Shown piece by piece: positions 1 through 6,954 of a stretch of 8,537 bases of DNA. The position numbers and the translations under genes are program-made. The notes below the pieces were generated by a model. It saw nothing but the letters and a program-made list of their open reading frames with translations. It had not been told where the DNA came from and did not search any database. Origin of the DNA: an uncultured Streptomyces sp. (GTDB lineage: Bacteria; Actinomycetota; Actinomycetes; Streptomycetales; Streptomycetaceae); assembly GCA_946480485.1 (NCBI GenBank), contig CAMLJW010000214.1, positions 1 to 8,537 on the forward strand, in the 5' to 3' direction. Every line of letters begins with the position of its first letter. Positions within the stretch are counted from its first letter, which is position 1.

Positions 1-1
1 T

Positions 2-619
2 TCGTACCGCTCTGTGGTGGAGGCCTCCGGTGGCCTGGAGAAGCTGCTCGCCGAGCTGGAGACGACACTCGACGGCGGACTGCACACCCTCGGCCATCAC
101 GAGCGCGTACGGATCGGGGCACGCCGGGAACTGCTGGCGCTCGACTCCCACCTCATCGTGCGGGCCCACCAGGACGGCATCGACCGCTATGTGGCCATCC
201 ACCACGGCGACCTGGGGTGCAGGCCGGAGCACATGAAGGTGCACGCCCTGGAGAACTGCCGTACGGGACGCGTGCGTTGGCACCATGACACCGGTGTGGT
301 CGTGGCGGAACTGCTCTTCGACACGCCGCTGCGTACCGGCGACACCTACCTCTTCCGCTACGGCGTCGAGGACGGCACGGCCGACGTGTCCAGCGAGTAC
401 GTCCGCGGCTTCAGCGTCTCGGGCGGGCAGTACGCCCTCCAGGTGCGGTTCACCGCGGACACGCTGCCCGTGCGCTGCCACCGGTTCGCCCAGCACTCGG
501 CGGCGGCGCCGCGCGGCGGCCGTCAGGAACTGACGCTGAGCGGCCTCCACCGGTCTGTGCACATGGTCGAGCCGCGGGTGCGGTCGGGAATCGTGGGGAT
601 CGGGTGGCACTGGGAGTGA
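2..619 (+). CDS. C-terminal part of an uncharacterised protein (5' end outside window)
   Basis: The frame is open from the window edge to a TGA at 617-619, giving 205 visible residues. The gene very likely starts upstream: the first in-frame GTG codons, at 14 and 17, have no visible ribosome binding site, and the frame is coding-like before them. Third codon positions are mostly G or C. The sequence opens with a short amphipathic stretch (GLEKLLAELETTLDGGL). It then appears beta-rich, with many His and Arg residues, for example LIVRAHQDGIDRYVAIHHGD and VRWHHDTGVVVAELLFDTPL. It ends GIVGIGWHWE. I see no signal peptide, membrane span or catalytic motif. I have a weak recollection of similar C-terminal regions in Streptomyces proteins with an N-terminal helix-turn-helix, but the N-terminus is missing here, so no function is assigned. 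It reads towards the LacI gene but is separated from it by 194 bp containing operators, so it is probably a separate transcription unit. Confidence 0.75.
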   Translation, partial: SYRSVVEASGGLEKLLAELETTLDGGLHTLGHHERVRIGARRELLALDSHLIVRAHQDGIDRYVAIHHGDLGCRPEHMKVHALENCRTGRVRWHHDTGVVVAELLFDTPLRTGDTYLFRYGVEDGTADVSSEYVRGFSVSGGQYALQVRFTADTLPVRCHRFAQHSAAAPRGGRQELTLSGLHRSVHMVEPRVRSGIVGIGWHWE

Positions 620-657
620 GCGCCTGGGCCCATGGGGCCGCTCCGGGGCACACGCTG

Positions 658-678
658 CGCAAGCGATCGCGTGAACGC
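658..678. promoter_or_regulatory. Upstream LacI-type operator module
   Basis: The motif CAAGCGATCGCGTGAACGC at 660-678 contains two LacI-family-like cores. These are AAGCGATC, with its central CG at 664-665, and GTGAACGC, with its central CG at 676-677, exactly 12 bp apart. The same 19-bp motif recurs at 709-727 with 17 of 19 bases identical, so this is a duplicated operator module 49 bp upstream of the main one. LacI-family repressors insert a hinge-helix leucine at a central CpG. That agrees with these cores, and the next gene encodes such a protein. Binding by that protein is inferred. Confidence 0.5.
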
Positions 679-708
679 CAACGGGGCGACGGCGCTCGAA
701 CACTCGTA

Positions 709-744
709 CAAGCGATCTCGTAAACGCTTGCGCAAGCGTTTACG
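709..744. promoter_or_regulatory. Main LacI-type operator array with 26-bp perfect palindrome
   Basis: Positions 719-744 are a perfect 26-bp palindrome with half-site CGTAAACGCTTGC, centred between 731 and 732. It contains two operator-like cores, GTAAACGCTTGC and its mirror image GCAAGCGTTTAC, with central CG dinucleotides at 725-726 and 737-738. A third core, CAAGCGATC, has its CG at 713-714. All three centres are 12 bp apart. The cores resemble GalR and CcpA-type sites (TGTAAACG/CGNTTACA half-sites). The encoded LacI protein has the GalR-like recognition sequence VATVSHVL. The array lies 70-105 bp before the lacI-type start codon, so binding there would probably block the promoter and give autoregulation of lacI-pfkB. 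The promoter itself is not clear: TTGCGC at 729-734 with TACCCA at 752-757 (17 bp spacing) is a weak candidate. Confidence 0.65.
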
Positions 745-748
745 TCTT

Positions 749-767
749 CGGTACCCATGGGGTACCG
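749..767. repeat. Short inverted repeat after the operator array
   Basis: CGGTACCC (749-756) and GGGTACCG (760-767) form a perfect 8-bp inverted repeat with a 3-base ATG loop. It lies between the operator array and the lacI-type ribosome binding site (798-807), so it is probably in the mRNA leader or overlaps the transcription start. It could be another operator or a leader hairpin. Nothing in the sequence decides between these. Confidence 0.5.
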
Positions 768-813
768 TCCCGTCCGGACAGCGACCCGAGCGGGCGACGG
801 AGGAGGGCACCCC

Positions 814-1845
814 ATGGCGACGATGGTCGACGTGGCCCGCAGCGCGGGGGTATCCGTCGCGACGGTCTCGCACGTACTCAACGACACCCGCCCGGTGCGG
901 CCGGCCACGCGTCAGGCAGTGCTCGACGCCATCGACGAACTCGGCTACACACCCAACACTCTGGCCCGATCCCTGGTCACGGCACGTACACGGTCCATCG
1001 GGCTGGCCGTGTCGGCGATCAGCAATCCGTACTTCACCAAGATCCTGCAAGGCGTAGAGGCCGACGCCCTGGAACACGGTTACAGCCTGCTGATCGCGGA
1101 CCCGCACGACGATCCGGCGCACGAGCGCAAGGTGGTCCAGCTGCTGCACGAGCGGCGGGTGGACGGCATGATCGTCGCGCCGTCGGCGCGTCCGGGCGAG
1201 CTACTCGGTTACCTCGGGCGGCATAACGTACCGACGGTGTTCCTTGACCGGTTGGTCGACGGCGCCACGGCACCCGGCTTCGAGTTCGACCAGGTCTGCG
1301 CGGAGAACGCCGAGCCCGTCGCGCACCTGGTCTCCCACCTAGCCGAACTGGGCCACAAGAGGATCGGCCTGGTCGGGGGCCTGCCGGGGCTCAGCACCAC
1401 GAGCGAGCGGATCTCCGGTTACCGGCATGGCCTCGCGGCCGCGGGCCTGCCGTACGACGAACGACTCGTGCTCTCCGGCAGCTCCGAGGCGGCGGGCGCC
1501 GAGCGGGCGACCGGAGGCCTGCTGTCCCTGCCGACGCCGCCGACGGCACTTGTCACGGCCAACAACACCATGACCATCGGCGCCCTGCGGGCCCTGCGCG
1601 AAAAGGGCCTGTCCGTGCCCGGTGACATGGCCCTGTGCTGCTTCGACGACTTCTCCTGGGCGGACCTCTTCTCGCCCCGGCTGACCGCGATCTCCCAGCC
1701 CAGCAAGGAGATCGGGGCCCGTGCCGTGGGGCTGCTCCTGGACCGGCTGGCCTCCCCCGGCCGTCCGGCCCGTATGGTCCGGCTGCCATCCGCCTTCGTT
1801 CACCGCACGTCGTGCGGCTGCCCCGAGAAAGGACCCGGTTCGTGA
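814..1845 (+). CDS. LacI-family transcriptional repressor
   Basis: This is a 343-residue protein, the usual size for the LacI/GalR family. The ATG at 814 is chosen because CGGAGGAGGG lies at 798-807, 6 bases upstream, and the product then begins MATMVDVARSAGVSVATVS, the canonical N-terminal helix-turn-helix (residues 4-24). The hinge helix (NTLARSLVTARTR, residues 48-60) has the leucine (Leu54) that normally wedges into a central CpG of the operator. Residues 60-330 are a periplasmic-binding-protein-like effector domain. Recognisable blocks include RVDGMIVAPS, HLAELGHKRIGLVGG, TALVTANNTMTIGALRAL, FDDFSWADLFSPRLTAISQP and the C-terminal RTSCGC. The common VGFDD is CCFDD here (residues 275-279), a mild oddity. 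The effector is unknown, but the coupled kinase gene suggests a sugar or sugar phosphate. It probably represses its own operon through the sites at 658-744. Confidence 0.93.
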   Translation: MATMVDVARSAGVSVATVSHVLNDTRPVRPATRQAVLDAIDELGYTPNTLARSLVTARTRSIGLAVSAISNPYFTKILQGVEADALEHGYSLLIADPHDDPAHERKVVQLLHERRVDGMIVAPSARPGELLGYLGRHNVPTVFLDRLVDGATAPGFEFDQVCAENAEPVAHLVSHLAELGHKRIGLVGGLPGLSTTSERISGYRHGLAAAGLPYDERLVLSGSSEAAGAERATGGLLSLPTPPTALVTANNTMTIGALRALREKGLSVPGDMALCCFDDFSWADLFSPRLTAISQPSKEIGARAVGLLLDRLASPGRPARMVRLPSAFVHRTSCGCPEKGPGS

Positions 1846-2762
1846 TCGTCGTCGCCGGTGAGGCCCTGATCGACCTGGTGCCGAGGGAGGCGGGCGCGCT
1901 CGCGGGACTTGATCCGCGCCGCGGCGGCGGCCCGTACAACACCGCCGTGGCCCTGGGCCGCCTCGGCTCCCCGGCCGCCTTCTGCTCGCGGGTGTCGTAC
2001 GACGCCTTCGGCGAGGCCCTGCTCGGCGGTCTGCGCGAGGCGGGTGTCGACGTGTCGTCGGTGCAGCGTGGCTCGGAGCCGACGACTCTCGCGGTCGCCA
2101 CGATCGGCGCGGACGGCTCCGCCGGTTACTCGTTCTATGTCACGGGCACGGCCGACCGGCTGTTCTCGGCGCCCGCCCAACTCCCGGACGCGACAAGGGC
2201 GGTGTCCTTCGGCACCTGTTCGCTCGCCCTGGAGCCGGGCGCGAGCGCGTACGAGGAGCTGATGCGGGTCGCTGCCGACCAGGGGGTGTTCACCGCGCTC
2301 GACCCGAACATCCGCTCAGTGTTGATCTCCGATGCGGACGCCTACCGGGCGAGGTTCAAGAGCTGGCTGCCCTCGGTGTCGTTGCTCAAACTGTCCGAGG
2401 AGGACGCGGACTGGCTCGGCGGCACTCCGCGCGAGTGGCTGGCGTCGGGCCCTTCGGCGGTCGTGGTCACGCGTGGCGGCGACGGCTTGACCGTCTTCAC
2501 CCGTGACGGTGCGAAGTACGCCGTGCCGGGCGAACAGGTCGACGTGGTGGACACGATCGGCGCGGGCGACACGGTGAACGCGGCGCTGCTGCACGGTCTG
2601 GCCACCCGCGACGTCCTGTCCGCGGCAGGGCTGGCGGGCCTGGGTGAACGCGGCTGGAGCGAGCTGCTGCGGTTCGCGGCACGCGCGGCGGCGATCACCT
2701 GCTCACGGGCGGGCGCGGAGTCGCCGTACGCCCACGAGGTGGGTGACTTCCAGGCCCGGTGA
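1842..2762 (+). CDS. PfkB-family carbohydrate kinase (fructokinase-like)
   Basis: This is a 306-residue ribokinase/PfkB-fold cytoplasmic kinase that should phosphorylate a sugar using ATP. The GTG at 1842 overlaps the TGA of the LacI gene (GTGA, 4 bp), with GAAAGGA at 1826-1832 as ribosome binding site, so translation is coupled. The protein then begins VIVVAGEALIDLVP, the normal family N-terminus. PfkB signature 1 is at residues 28-42 (GGGPYNTAVALGRLG). DPN is at 154-156. Signature 2 is at 237-245 (DTIGAGDTV), with Asp243 as the expected catalytic base. The GEALIDLVP start and the overall length resemble bacterial fructokinases, but the substrate cannot be set from sequence alone; other ketose or deoxysugar kinases are possible. 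No transporter gene lies next to it in this window, so sugar uptake must be encoded elsewhere. Confidence 0.9.
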   Translation: MIVVAGEALIDLVPREAGALAGLDPRRGGGPYNTAVALGRLGSPAAFCSRVSYDAFGEALLGGLREAGVDVSSVQRGSEPTTLAVATIGADGSAGYSFYVTGTADRLFSAPAQLPDATRAVSFGTCSLALEPGASAYEELMRVAADQGVFTALDPNIRSVLISDADAYRARFKSWLPSVSLLKLSEEDADWLGGTPREWLASGPSAVVVTRGGDGLTVFTRDGAKYAVPGEQVDVVDTIGAGDTVNAALLHGLATRDVLSAAGLAGLGERGWSELLRFAARAAAITCSRAGAESPYAHEVGDFQAR

Positions 2763-2780
2763 GACGGGGCCCAGGTGACC

Positions 2781-2812
2781 CGTTCCGTCGCCGGTGTCAC
2801 GGCGACAGAACG
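2781..2812. terminator. Stem-loop between convergent pfkB-type gene and uvrA
   Basis: The arms are 2781-2793 (CGTTCCGTCGCCG) and 2800-2812 (CGGCGACAGAACG). They pair over 13 positions with one C-A mismatch and leave a six-base loop, GTGTCA. The stem starts 19 bases after the kinase stop codon. There is no T-run, as is common for Streptomyces terminators. It could also stop transcripts coming from uvrA on the other strand, whose stop is about 127 bases away. The right arm includes GCGACAG, which recurs in tandem at 2817-2823 and 2824-2830. Confidence 0.65.
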
Positions 2813-2938
2813 AAGGGCGACAGGCGACAGGGCGATCCCGCGCAGCGACGGCTGGCTGAGCAACGCGCCGGTCCCCGCGGGGAGTTCCCATGGGGCTCGG
2901 CGCATTGGTGCGTGCCGGAGGTACGCGTGGCGGCTGGC

Positions 2939-5900
2939 TCAGGCCTTCCGGGACCGCGTCGTCTTCTTCGCCGCACCCGCCGAACTCGCCGGACTCGTCT
3001 TCTTCGTCACCGCGGCGGCCTTCTTGGTGGCCGTGCTGTTGGCCGTGCCGGCCGTCGCCGTCTTCCTTGCCGTCGACTTGGCTGCCACCGTCCTCTTGAC
3101 TGCCGCCTTGCGCGGGGCCTTCACCGGCTCGGCGTCGCTGATGCGCTCGGCGCCGAGGACGTCGCGCAAGAACTTGCCGGTGTGGCTGGCCGGCACCCCC
3201 GCGACCTGCTCGGGCGTGCCCTCGGCGATGACGAGGCCACCTCCGCTGCCGCCCTCGGGACCCATGTCGACGACCCAGTCGGCGGTCTTGATGACATCGA
3301 GGTTGTGCTCGATGACGATGACCGTGTTGCCCTTGTCGACCAGGTTCGACAGGACCGAGATGAGCTTGCTGATGTCCTCGAAGTGCAGACCGGTGGTCGG
3401 CTCGTCGAGTACGTAGACCGTACGTCCCGTCGACCGTTTCTGGAGTTCGGAGGCCAGCTTCACGCGCTGGGCCTCACCGCCGGAGAGGGTCGGCGCGGGC
3501 TGGCCCAGCCGCACATAGCCGAGACCGACGTCATTGAGGGTCTTCAGGTGGCGGGCGATCGCGGGCACGGCCTCGAAGAAGCCGTAAGCCTCCTCGATCG
3601 GCATGTCCAGGACCTCTGAGATGGACTTGCCCTTGTAGTGCACTTCCAGGGTCTCCCGGTTGTAACGGGCGCCGTGGCAGACCTCGCAGGGGACGTACAC
3701 GTCCGGCAAGAAGTTCATCTCGATCTTGATGGTGCCGTCGCCGGAGCAGTTCTCGCAACGGCCGCCCTTGACGTTGAAGGAGAAGCGCCCGGGCAGGTAG
3801 CCACGGACCTTCGCCTCGGTCGTCTCGGCGAACAGCTTGCGGACGTGGTCGAAGACTCCGGTGTACGTCGCCGGGTTCGACCGGGGGGTCCGGCCGATGG
3901 GCGACTGGTCGACGTGGACGACCTTGTCGACGAGGTCGTCGCCGTCCACGCGCGTGTGCCGCCCGGGGACGTTCCGGGCGCCGTTCAGCTCGCGGGCCAG
4001 ATGCGTGTAGAGGATGTCGTTGACGAGCGTCGACTTGCCGGAGCCGGAGACGCCCGTGACGGCCGTGAGGACGCCCAGGGGGAAGGACACATCGATGTCC
4101 TGGAGGTTGTTCTCGCGGGCGCCGTGCACCGTGAGCCTGCTGAGCGGGTCGGCGGGGCGGCGGATGTCCGGGAGCGCGATCTCCTTCTTGCCCGCCAGGT
4201 ACTGCCCGGTCATCGACTCGGCGTTGGCCAGTAGCTCCTTCAGGGGGCCGCTGTGCACGACCTTGCCGCCGTGCTCTCCCGCGCCGGGGCCGATGTCGAC
4301 GATCCAGTCGGCGGTCTTGATGGTGTCCTCGTCGTGCTCGACGACGATGAGTGTGTTGCCCATGTCGCGCAGCCGCACCAGCGTCTCGATGAGGCGGTGG
4401 TTGTCGCGCTGGTGCAGGCCGATGGAGGGCTCGTCGAGGACGTAGAGGACGCCCACGAGGCCCGAGCCGATCTGGGTCGCCAGACGGATGCGCTGGGCCT
4501 CACCGCCGGAGAGGGTGCCCGCCGCGCGGTTCAGCGAAAGGTAGTCGAGGCCGACGTCGACAAGGAACCGCAGTCGTTCGTTGACCTCCTTCAGGACGCG
4601 CTCGGCGATCTTTTTGTCGCGTGCGTTGAGCTTCATCTCGCCCAGGAATTCCGCGCAGTCACTGATGGACATCGCGGAGATTTCGGCGATCGACTTCTCC
4701 AGGACGGTGACCGCGAGGACGAGGGGCTTCAGGCGCGTGCCCTCACACGTGGGGCAGGGCACCTCGCGCATATAGCCCTCGAAGCGCTCGCGGCTCGCGT
4801 CGCTCTCGGCCTCGCTGTGCCGCCGCTTCACGAAGGGTACGGCCCCCTCGAAGGGCGTGGTGTACACGCGCTCGCGCCCGTACCGGTTGCGATACCGCAC
4901 CTCGATCTGCGTCCTGTGCCCGTGCAGGAGGGCCTTCCTGGCGCGCTGCGGGAGGCCCCCGAAGGGGATGTCGGTCCGGAATCCCAACGCGTCTGCGAGG
5001 GCTCCGATCAGGCGCCCGAAGTAGTCCTTGGTGTGCCCGTGCGACCAGGGGTGGATGGCGCCCTCGTCGAGGGACTTCTCCTCGTCCGGGACGATCAGCT
5101 CGGGGTCGACCTCCATGCGCGTGCCGATGCCCGTGCACTCCGGGCAGGCGCCGAAGGGCGAGTTGAAGGAGAAGGAGCGGGGCTCCAGCTCCTCGAAGGA
5201 CAGGTCGTCGTACGGGCAGTAGAGGTGCTCCGAGTACATGCGCTCACGCTCGGGATCGTCGTCGGGGAGATCGACGAAGTCGAGTACGACCATGCCGCCG
5301 GACAGGCCGAGCGCGGTCTCCACGGAGTCCGTGAGGCGGCGCTTGGCGCCCTCCTTCACCGTGAGGCGGTCGACGACCACCTCGATGGTGTGCTTCTCCT
5401 GCTTCTTCAGCTTCGGCGGGTCGGTGAGCTGGATCGTCTCCCCGTCGACCCGGGCCCGGCTGTACCCCTTGGTCTGGAGATCACCGAAGAGGTCGACGAA
5501 CTCCCCCTTGCGCTCACGCACCAGCGGCGACAGGACCTGGAAACGGCTCCCCTCCGGCAGCTCCAGGACCTTGTCGACGATGGCCTGCGGTGACTGGCGC
5601 GAGATGGGGCGGCGGCACTCGGGGCAGTGCGGCTTGCCGATGCGCGCGAAGAGCAGACGCAGGTAGTCGTAGACCTCGGTGATGGTGCCGACAGTCGAAC
5701 GCGGGTTGCGCGAGGTCGACTTCTGGTCGATGGAGACAGCCGGCGACAGGCCCTCGATGAAGTCGACGTCCGGCTTGTCCATCTGCCCGAGGAACTGCCG
5801 GGCGTACGAGGAGAGCGACTCCACGTACCTCCGCTGCCCCTCGGCGAAGATCGTGTCGAACGCGAGCGAGGACTTGCCCGACCCGGACAGGCCCGTGAAG

Positions 5901-5986
5901 ACGATGAGCGAGTCGCGCGGGAGGTCGAGCGAGACATTCTTCAGGTTGTGCTCGCGCGCGCCACGGACGATGAGACGGTCGGCCAC
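2939..5986 (-). CDS. uvrA: UvrA, excinuclease ABC subunit A
   Basis: This is the ATP-dependent damage sensor of nucleotide excision repair. It dimerises, finds helix-distorting lesions and loads UvrB. It has 1015 residues with a GTG start at 5986 ([20 protein letters not shown], the family N-terminus), and AAGAAAGG on the minus strand lies about 11 bases upstream as a probable ribosome binding site. Two ABC ATPase halves are intact: Walker A at 32-40 (GLSGSGKSS) and 645-653 (GVSGSGKST), LSGGEAQ signatures at 492-498 and 834-840, and Walker B at 514-520 and 857-863. The essential C-terminal zinc finger has Cys744, 747, 767 and 770. CPEC (121-124) and CPTC (411-414) may form a split zinc site. 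In the first classical finger, Cys257 is followed by Asp260 where E. coli has Cys, before Cys281 and Cys284. Residues 956-1015 are a Lys/Ala/Thr-rich basic tail absent from E. coli UvrA (940 residues). It is convergent with the kinase and divergent from the isomerase-family gene. Confidence 0.98.
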   Translation of the reverse strand: MADRLIVRGAREHNLKNVSLDLPRDSLIVFTGLSGSGKSSLAFDTIFAEGQRRYVESLSSYARQFLGQMDKPDVDFIEGLSPAVSIDQKSTSRNPRSTVGTITEVYDYLRLLFARIGKPHCPECRRPISRQSPQAIVDKVLELPEGSRFQVLSPLVRERKGEFVDLFGDLQTKGYSRARVDGETIQLTDPPKLKKQEKHTIEVVVDRLTVKEGAKRRLTDSVETALGLSGGMVVLDFVDLPDDDPERERMYSEHLYCPYDDLSFEELEPRSFSFNSPFGACPECTGIGTRMEVDPELIVPDEEKSLDEGAIHPWSHGHTKDYFGRLIGALADALGFRTDIPFGGLPQRARKALLHGHRTQIEVRYRNRYGRERVYTTPFEGAVPFVKRRHSEAESDASRERFEGYMREVPCPTCEGTRLKPLVLAVTVLEKSIAEISAMSISDCAEFLGEMKLNARDKKIAERVLKEVNERLRFLVDVGLDYLSLNRAAGTLSGGEAQRIRLATQIGSGLVGVLYVLDEPSIGLHQRDNHRLIETLVRLRDMGNTLIVVEHDEDTIKTADWIVDIGPGAGEHGGKVVHSGPLKELLANAESMTGQYLAGKKEIALPDIRRPADPLSRLTVHGARENNLQDIDVSFPLGVLTAVTGVSGSGKSTLVNDILYTHLARELNGARNVPGRHTRVDGDDLVDKVVHVDQSPIGRTPRSNPATYTGVFDHVRKLFAETTEAKVRGYLPGRFSFNVKGGRCENCSGDGTIKIEMNFLPDVYVPCEVCHGARYNRETLEVHYKGKSISEVLDMPIEEAYGFFEAVPAIARHLKTLNDVGLGYVRLGQPAPTLSGGEAQRVKLASELQKRSTGRTVYVLDEPTTGLHFEDISKLISVLSNLVDKGNTVIVIEHNLDVIKTADWVVDMGPEGGSGGGLVIAEGTPEQVAGVPASHTGKFLRDVLGAERISDAEPVKAPRKAAVKRTVAAKSTARKTATAGTANSTATKKAAAVTKKTSPASSAGAAKKTTRSRKA

Positions 5987-6010
5987 GCCGGTCCGCACCT
6001 TTCTTGAGAG

Positions 6011-6040
6011 AAGCGACAGGGGGCAAGACCCCCGTCGTTT
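6011..6040 (-). promoter_or_regulatory. Hairpin in the uvrA 5' leader
   Basis: On the plus strand, GGGGG (6019-6023) and CCCCC (6029-6033) flank the loop CAAGA. Outside them, CGAC (6014-6017) pairs with GTCG (6034-6037) around a bulged A6018. Two further A-T pairs and a wobble extend the stem to 6011/6040, giving about 12 base pairs in total. It ends some 8 bases before the probable uvrA ribosome binding site (about 5996-6003 on the plus strand). It should therefore form in uvrA mRNA close to the translation start. No T-run follows, so a terminator is less likely than a translational or mRNA-stability element. A regulatory role is inferred. Confidence 0.5.
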
Positions 6041-6129
6041 CAGACTAAAGGGAGCCACTGACAGCGCCGGTGGGGTTTCCCTGGTTGGTAACAATCCCGG
6101 GCCATCCAGCATGCCCGACGCCGCACCTG

Positions 6130-6151
6130 AGCCTATAGCACGCACATTCGA
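6130..6151 (-). promoter_or_regulatory. Candidate uvrA promoter -10 with adjacent SOS (LexA-type) box
   Basis: On the minus strand, TAGGCT (6135 down to 6130) fits the Streptomyces -10 pattern TAnnnT. No good -35 match is seen. Immediately upstream, minus-strand TCGAATGTGCGTGCTA (6151 down to 6136) matches 9 of 12 fixed bases of the Gram-positive/mycobacterial SOS box TCGAAC-N4-GTTCGA. It also matches 11 of 14 positions of CGAACRNRYGTTYG. It lies in the promoter spacer, where LexA would block RNA polymerase. uvrA is an SOS gene in E. coli. The expected transcript start is near 6123, giving a leader of about 137 bases. Both the promoter and the box are moderate matches, so this is tentative. 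Confidence 0.35.
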
Positions 6152-6173
6152 TTTTCGGGGGTGGTCCGCCACC

Positions 6174-6208
6174 TTCACCCAAACGTGTGGCGGGGCTATC
6201 GTCGGCCC
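6174..6208 (+). promoter_or_regulatory. Leaderless-type promoter of the isomerase-family gene
   Basis: TTCACC (6174-6179, compare TTGACC) and TATCGT (6197-6202, TAnnnT) are 17 bp apart, as for the main vegetative sigma factor. Six bases (CGGCCC) separate the -10 from the ATG at 6209. That places the transcription start on or next to the A of the start codon. No Shine-Dalgarno sequence precedes this ATG, which agrees with a leaderless mRNA. Confidence 0.55.
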
Positions 6209-6934
6209 ATGAAGGATCATGTGCGCGACCTGGCGTCTGTACGCGACGCGACCGAGCGGCTACTCACCTCAGCCGTCACACTGGACAACGCCGCCGTGGC
6301 CGAGCCGTCACGTCTGCCCGGCTGGAGCCGCGGCCATGTCCTGGCCCATCTCGCCCGTAACGCGGACGCTCTCGTGAACGCCCTCGAAGGGCGCCCCATG
6401 TACGTCTCCGCCGAGACCCGGAACACCGACATCGAGCGGGACGCGCCACGGCCGCTGGACATCCAGCTCGCCGACGTACGCGAGAGCGCGGCCCGCTTCC
6501 AGGCCGCGGGGGCGGCACCCGCGGACTGGTCACGCACCGTGGAGCTGCGCAATGGAGTCACCGATGCGGCGTTCCGGGTGCCGTTCCGGCGGTGGGTCGA
6601 GGTCGAGCTGCACCACGTGGACCTCGGGATCGGGTACGAGCTCGAGGACCTGTCAGAGGAGTTCACCCAGCACGAGATCAACTTCCTTGTCGAGCGATTC
6701 CGGGGCCACCCTGACGTACCGGCCCTGCTGATCAGGCAGGACGACGGCCACGCGATGGCCACCGGGCCTGTCGAAGACCTCAGCCAGGAAGAGATCGAGC
6801 GCGGCCGTGAGCCCCGGTTCGAGCTCACGGTCAGCGGCAGTCGGGCGGACCTGCTGGGGTGGCTCGCCGGGCGCCGCGACGGATCCGCACTGAGCACCGA
6901 CGGCGGGCCGCTCCCCGTACTCCCCCCGCTATAA
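6209..6934 (+). CDS. Mycothiol-dependent maleylpyruvate isomerase family protein (DinB-like fold)
   Basis: This is a 241-residue cytoplasmic protein, about the same length as the Corynebacterium glutamicum mycothiol-dependent maleylpyruvate isomerase. The N-terminal metal-binding domain (about residues 5-140) carries the family hallmark [20 protein letters not shown] (36-55) and [18 protein letters not shown]. By comparison with the characterised enzyme (His, Glu-x3-His), the metal ligands are probably His47, Glu131 and His135. A C-terminal domain of about 90 residues follows (ending near [14 protein letters not shown]). The characterised member isomerises maleylpyruvate in gentisate degradation. 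Most Streptomyces relatives have no known substrate, and no gentisate genes are seen here, so another mycothiol-linked detoxification reaction is equally possible. The start at 6209 is favoured by the TAnnnT-N6-ATG promoter and lack of an upstream ribosome binding site. The gene is divergent from uvrA, with the MBL hydrolase 20 bases downstream. Confidence 0.85.
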   Translation: MKDHVRDLASVRDATERLLTSAVTLDNAAVAEPSRLPGWSRGHVLAHLARNADALVNALEGRPMYVSAETRNTDIERDAPRPLDIQLADVRESAARFQAAGAAPADWSRTVELRNGVTDAAFRVPFRRWVEVELHHVDLGIGYELEDLSEEFTQHEINFLVERFRGHPDVPALLIRQDDGHAMATGPVEDLSQEEIERGREPRFELTVSGSRADLLGWLAGRRDGSALSTDGGPLPVLPPL

Positions 6935-6954
6935 GCGCGCTATAGGCTGGCGAC
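6929..6954 (+). promoter_or_regulatory. Leaderless-type promoter of the MBL hydrolase gene
   Basis: TAGGCT (6943-6948) is a strong Streptomyces -10, followed by six bases (GGCGAC) and the ATG at 6955. This is the same TAnnnT-N6-ATG geometry as the gene upstream, and no ribosome binding site is present. No -35 consensus is visible. An inverted repeat, CTATA (6929-6933) and TATAG (6941-6945) around AGCGCGC, overlaps both the stop codon of the previous gene and the -10, and could be an operator or chance. Confidence 0.5.

Noticed and set aside
627..639. GGCCC-ATG-GGGCC hairpin after the first gene as a terminator
   Set aside because: Only five base pairs with a three-base loop and no T-run; too weak to call.
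757..813. Upstream in-frame ATG at 757 extending the LacI protein by 19 residues
   Set aside because: It lies in the loop of an inverted repeat, has no ribosome binding site, and adds residues before the canonical helix-turn-helix start. The ATG at 814 has a strong GGAGGAGG.
1635..1841. Upstream in-frame extension of the kinase to 1635
   Set aside because: It overlaps the end of the LacI coding region in another frame and reads as low-complexity sequence. The GTG at 1842 gives the normal PfkB N-terminus and the classic GTGA coupling.
2801..2830. GCGACAG repeated three times as a possible CRISPR or VNTR seed
   Set aside because: Only 7-base units, one of them inside the terminator arm and two in tandem. 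Too short and too few to be a repeat array.
2862..2906. Possible uvrA terminator around CCCCGCGGGG and GCGCC/GGCGC
   Set aside because: The palindrome has no loop and the outer arms are short and far apart. The hairpin at 2781-2812 is a better candidate for both strands.
2759..3619. Plus-strand open frames over the kinase-uvrA junction
   Set aside because: They run antisense through the uvrA 3' end, with low-complexity Arg/Gly/Thr content, no ribosome binding site and no domain.
4253..5593. 446-codon open frame antisense to uvrA
   Set aside because: It mirrors a highly conserved uvrA coding frame. Long antisense frames are expected in GC-rich codon-biased DNA, and the protein reads as Val/Asp/Leu-rich without any motif.
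5987..6220. 78-residue N-terminal extension of UvrA from an upstream ATG at 6220
   Set aside because: The extension has no conserved sequence, crosses the leader hairpin and promoter elements, and overlaps the start of the divergent gene. The family N-terminus begins at the GTG at 5986.
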